Of a stretch of DNA of 7,540 nt, positions 5,942 to 7,540 are shown in pieces (the first letter of the stretch is position 1; every line of letters begins with the position of its first letter). The position numbers and the translations under genes are program-made. The notes beneath the pieces were generated by a model that saw only the letters and a program-made list of their open reading frames with translations, had not been told where the DNA came from and made no database searches. Source of the stretch: Chloroflexota bacterium (lineage in GTDB: Bacteria; Chloroflexota; Anaerolineae; J102); NCBI GenBank assembly GCA_024276255.1, contig JAJRXO010000128.1, positions 1 through 7,540 of the forward strand, in the 5' to 3' direction.

Positions 5942-7177
5942 GTGAAAATCGACAATTCTTTGCATGGCTCTGTGTGGGGCTGGCGAACAGTTCTTATCCT
6001 GGCCCTGACGCTGATACTTGCGGGCTGTGCCAATGGTACACCTGTGGCCACATTTGCGCCACCAGCCACCGCCACCGTCGTGGCGACGCCGTCGCGCCCA
6101 CCCTCACCCACGCCCACACGCATCCCCCCCACCTCCACCCCCACCCCAGCCCCGCCGCTTCCGGCGCCGCTCTATGTGTACGGGCCCGAAACACAGATTC
6201 TGCGATTGGAGCGCGATGGCGTCACGGTCAGCCAGATCACTGCTGCGGAAACACCGCTGACTGATTTCGATGTGTCGTCGGTGACGGGTGACGTGGCCTA
6301 TGTAGCCGATAACAAACTCTATCTCGGCAGCGGAGCCAGCGGCGAAACGCGGCTGCTCTTTGGCGGCGCTGAGTCAGGTCCAATGAGCCTGGACGCCCCC
6401 CAGCTACGCCTCCCTCGCTTTTCACCCGACGGCAGTCAGATCGCCTTTGCCTATGGCGGAGTACAGGTGATTGATATCGCCAGCGCCCAGGCTCGCCTCG
6501 TGCAGGCCGATGACCCTGCCTCGGGATATCTTTACAGCCCCCTTTCTTGGGCGCCTGACGGGAAACGCCTGTTGCTTTACAGAAGCTTTTTCACCACTGA
6601 CAGCAGTCTGGTGGTCCTCTCGCTGGCCGATAATGCCCTCATCGCCCTTGGGGATGCCTGCTGCCACCCCACGTGGTCGCCTGACGGCCAATACGTCTAC
6701 GTGTCGGGGCCGCACTTCGATGCGCACAACGAGCCGGGATTAACACGCTATGACACCTTCCATGAGGGGAAGCGCGAAATACTCGTCAGGCGCCCGGAAC
6801 AAAGCGATGAACTGCTGCTGGTAGATTATGCCACCTTGCTGCCCGATGGTTTTCTTTACATCTTCCAGCGCCGCATCAGCAAACAGGCATACAGCGAGGC
6901 CGATCAGCATCCCGATTTTGCCATGGTACGCACAGCGCCCGACGGACAGAGCGACTTCACCCGCCTGCGCCGCGATAGCTATCCGCTGCGGGATGTGCTT
7001 TGGGCAAGCGATGGCAGCGGCGCGGTAATCGTCCCCGAGTCAACGGGGGCATCCGACACCCTGCCCGTGCTCTGGTTACCGGCAGATGGCAGTCCTGCCA
7101 TAACGCTGTCCGTACACGTGCGCGATGATTATATCCCGTTATTGCACTGGGGGCCGATCAACCCCGGAACTGAGTAG
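5942..7177 (+). CDS. Lipoprotein with Thr/Pro linker and TolB/PD40-type beta-propeller
   Basis: A 411-residue exported lipoprotein. The start is GTG at 5942, with GAGGA at 5933-5937 four bases upstream. The first 28 residues form a lipoprotein signal peptide: Arg15, a hydrophobic run at 17-27, and the lipobox LAGC with Cys29 as the lipidated residue. Residues 33-76 are a Thr/Pro-rich spacer (for example TSTPTPAPP), a style common on Chloroflexi surface proteins. The remainder reads as beta-propeller blades with PD40/TolB signatures: RFSPDG at 159-164, SWAPDG at 202-207, TWSPDG at 244-249, and later weaker versions (LLPDGFLYIF, LWASDGSG). It is probably anchored outside the cytoplasmic membrane and used for binding or scaffolding; no catalytic motif is seen. 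A vicinal pair Cys240-Cys241-His242 just before the third clear blade motif is unusual. The gene appears to stand alone, with long spacers on both sides. Confidence 0.88.
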   Translation: MKIDNSLHGSVWGWRTVLILALTLILAGCANGTPVATFAPPATATVVATPSRPPSPTPTRIPPTSTPTPAPPLPAPLYVYGPETQILRLERDGVTVSQITAAETPLTDFDVSSVTGDVAYVADNKLYLGSGASGETRLLFGGAESGPMSLDAPQLRLPRFSPDGSQIAFAYGGVQVIDIASAQARLVQADDPASGYLYSPLSWAPDGKRLLLYRSFFTTDSSLVVLSLADNALIALGDACCHPTWSPDGQYVYVSGPHFDAHNEPGLTRYDTFHEGKREILVRRPEQSDELLLVDYATLLPDGFLYIFQRRISKQAYSEADQHPDFAMVRTAPDGQSDFTRLRRDSYPLRDVLWASDGSGAVIVPESTGASDTLPVLWLPADGSPAITLSVHVRDDYIPLLHWGPINPGTE

Positions 7178-7205
7178 TCAGATGGCACACGAGCAAGCGG
7201 CGATG

Positions 7206-7382
7206 GTATTGCGTATTGAGTATTGCGTGTTTCGTATTGCGTAAGCCCCCGACAGGGTTCCTCCGTGTTCCTGGTCAGGGGAGACCGGTGTACCCGGAAA
7301 CCGGAAAACCGGGATGGGGTGGCTTAGCCCACAACCGGCCTGGTTTTCTGGGCTACTGGCCCACTGTGCTACGGGTCTACAT
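7206..7382 (-). repeat. Right copy of the inverted repeat pair: heptamer array plus GGTTTTCC/GGTTTCC block
   Basis: On the plus strand this begins with heptamers at 7206-7247 (gtattgc, gtattga, gtattgc, gtgtttc, gtattgc, gtaagcc). It then runs into a block with gagaccgg, GGAAACCGGAAAACC (7296-7310) and ggcctggttttc (7337-7348). As reverse complement it lines up part for part with 305-478. The 12-mer GGCCTGGTTTTC also occurs in direct orientation at 370-381, so the block is internally palindromic as well. The left copy lacks about 25 bp found here between the two C/G-rich words. No gene is credible in 7178-7540. Confidence 0.72.
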
Positions 7383-7390
7383 TGATACCA

Positions 7391-7420
7391 ATCCGTGTCC
7401 GTCCGCGTTAGTCCGCGTCC
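7391..7420 (+). repeat. Three 10-bp tandem units
   Basis: ATCCGTGTCC, GTCCGCGTTA and GTCCGCGTCC follow one another without gaps. This is a third intergenic repeat type, distinct in sequence and period from the heptamers. No coding role is seen. Confidence 0.65.
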
Positions 7421-7474
7421 TATTTTCGGAACAGACCTACGGTGCGCAAGCTGCACGCCAAAACGGATGAAAAT

Positions 7475-7538
7475 CTCTCGCCAAGACGCCAAGAGCGCAA
7501 AGGATTTTTTTCTTGGCGGCTTTGCGCCTTTGCGAGAG
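7475..7538. repeat. Imperfect palindrome built from 8-bp units around a T-run
   Basis: The left arm contains CGCCAAGA twice (7479-7486, 7487-7494) and then CGCAAAGG (7496-7503). A run of seven T (7505-7511) forms the centre. The right arm has CTTGGCGG, CTTTGCGC and CTTTGCGA (7512-7535). The outer ends CTCTCGC (7475-7481) and GCGAGAG (7532-7538) pair perfectly; the inner arms pair imperfectly. The words resemble the widespread 'cgcaaaggcgcaaag' intergenic repeats of several bacterial phyla. The T-run is in the loop rather than after the stem, so this is not a standard terminator. The element may continue past the window. Confidence 0.72.
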
Positions 7539-7540
7539 GC

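Noticed and set aside
7178..7492. Open frames on both strands (104 codons minus, 84 codons plus) at the right end
   Set aside because: They consist of translated repeat sequence, with no RBS or family signature.

Overview
The window looks like chromosomal DNA from a GC-rich bacterium, most likely a Chloroflexi (Anaerolineae/Caldilineae-type) genome. This taxonomic call is an inference. It rests on the long Thr/Pro linker in the lipoprotein, on intergenic spaces filled with short-period degenerate repeats, and on the company of an MttB-family methyltransferase with a hydantoinase-like ASKHA protein. No rRNA, tRNA, CRISPR array, transposase or phage gene is visible.

Layout, left to right. (1) 1-272: the C-terminal end of an MttB-type (trimethylamine/betaine) corrinoid methyltransferase. 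(2) 273-563: a repeat-filled spacer with no gene. (3) 564-4079: a probable three-gene operon on the plus strand. It holds an Asp/Glu/hydantoin racemase-family protein, a stand-alone hydantoinase/oxoprolinase-A-like ASKHA protein, and a GntR/FCD regulator whose ATG overlaps the preceding stop codon. A heptamer repeat array sits between the first two genes and separates a good Shine-Dalgarno sequence from the hydantoinase start. (4) 4099-5316, minus strand: a DUF89-family protein with the motifs of subfamily III (ARMT1-like metal-dependent phosphatases), convergent with the regulator. (5) 5317-5941: a 625-bp space without a convincing gene, with four small hairpins and one possible promoter. (6) 5942-7177: a lipoprotein with a Thr/Pro linker and a TolB/PD40 beta-propeller. 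(7) 7178-7540: a second repeat-filled spacer.

How the genes may work together: the racemase, the hydantoinase-like protein and the FCD regulator read as a substrate-induced catabolic cassette, probably for a small acid, amide or lactam-like compound. The nearby MttB-type gene suggests that the substrate, or a relative of it, is N-methylated. This is inference; the substrate cannot be read from the sequence. The DUF89 protein and the lipoprotein have no visible functional tie to the cassette.

The most unusual non-coding feature is a pair of diverged, inverted, collinear repeat blocks (about 305-478 and 7206-7382). They enclose everything from the racemase to the lipoprotein. Each consists of a GGTTTTCC/GGTTTCC-rich block next to an array of 7-bp units. 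They may be a mobile or recombination-active repeat pair, or simply two copies of a high-copy genomic repeat family.
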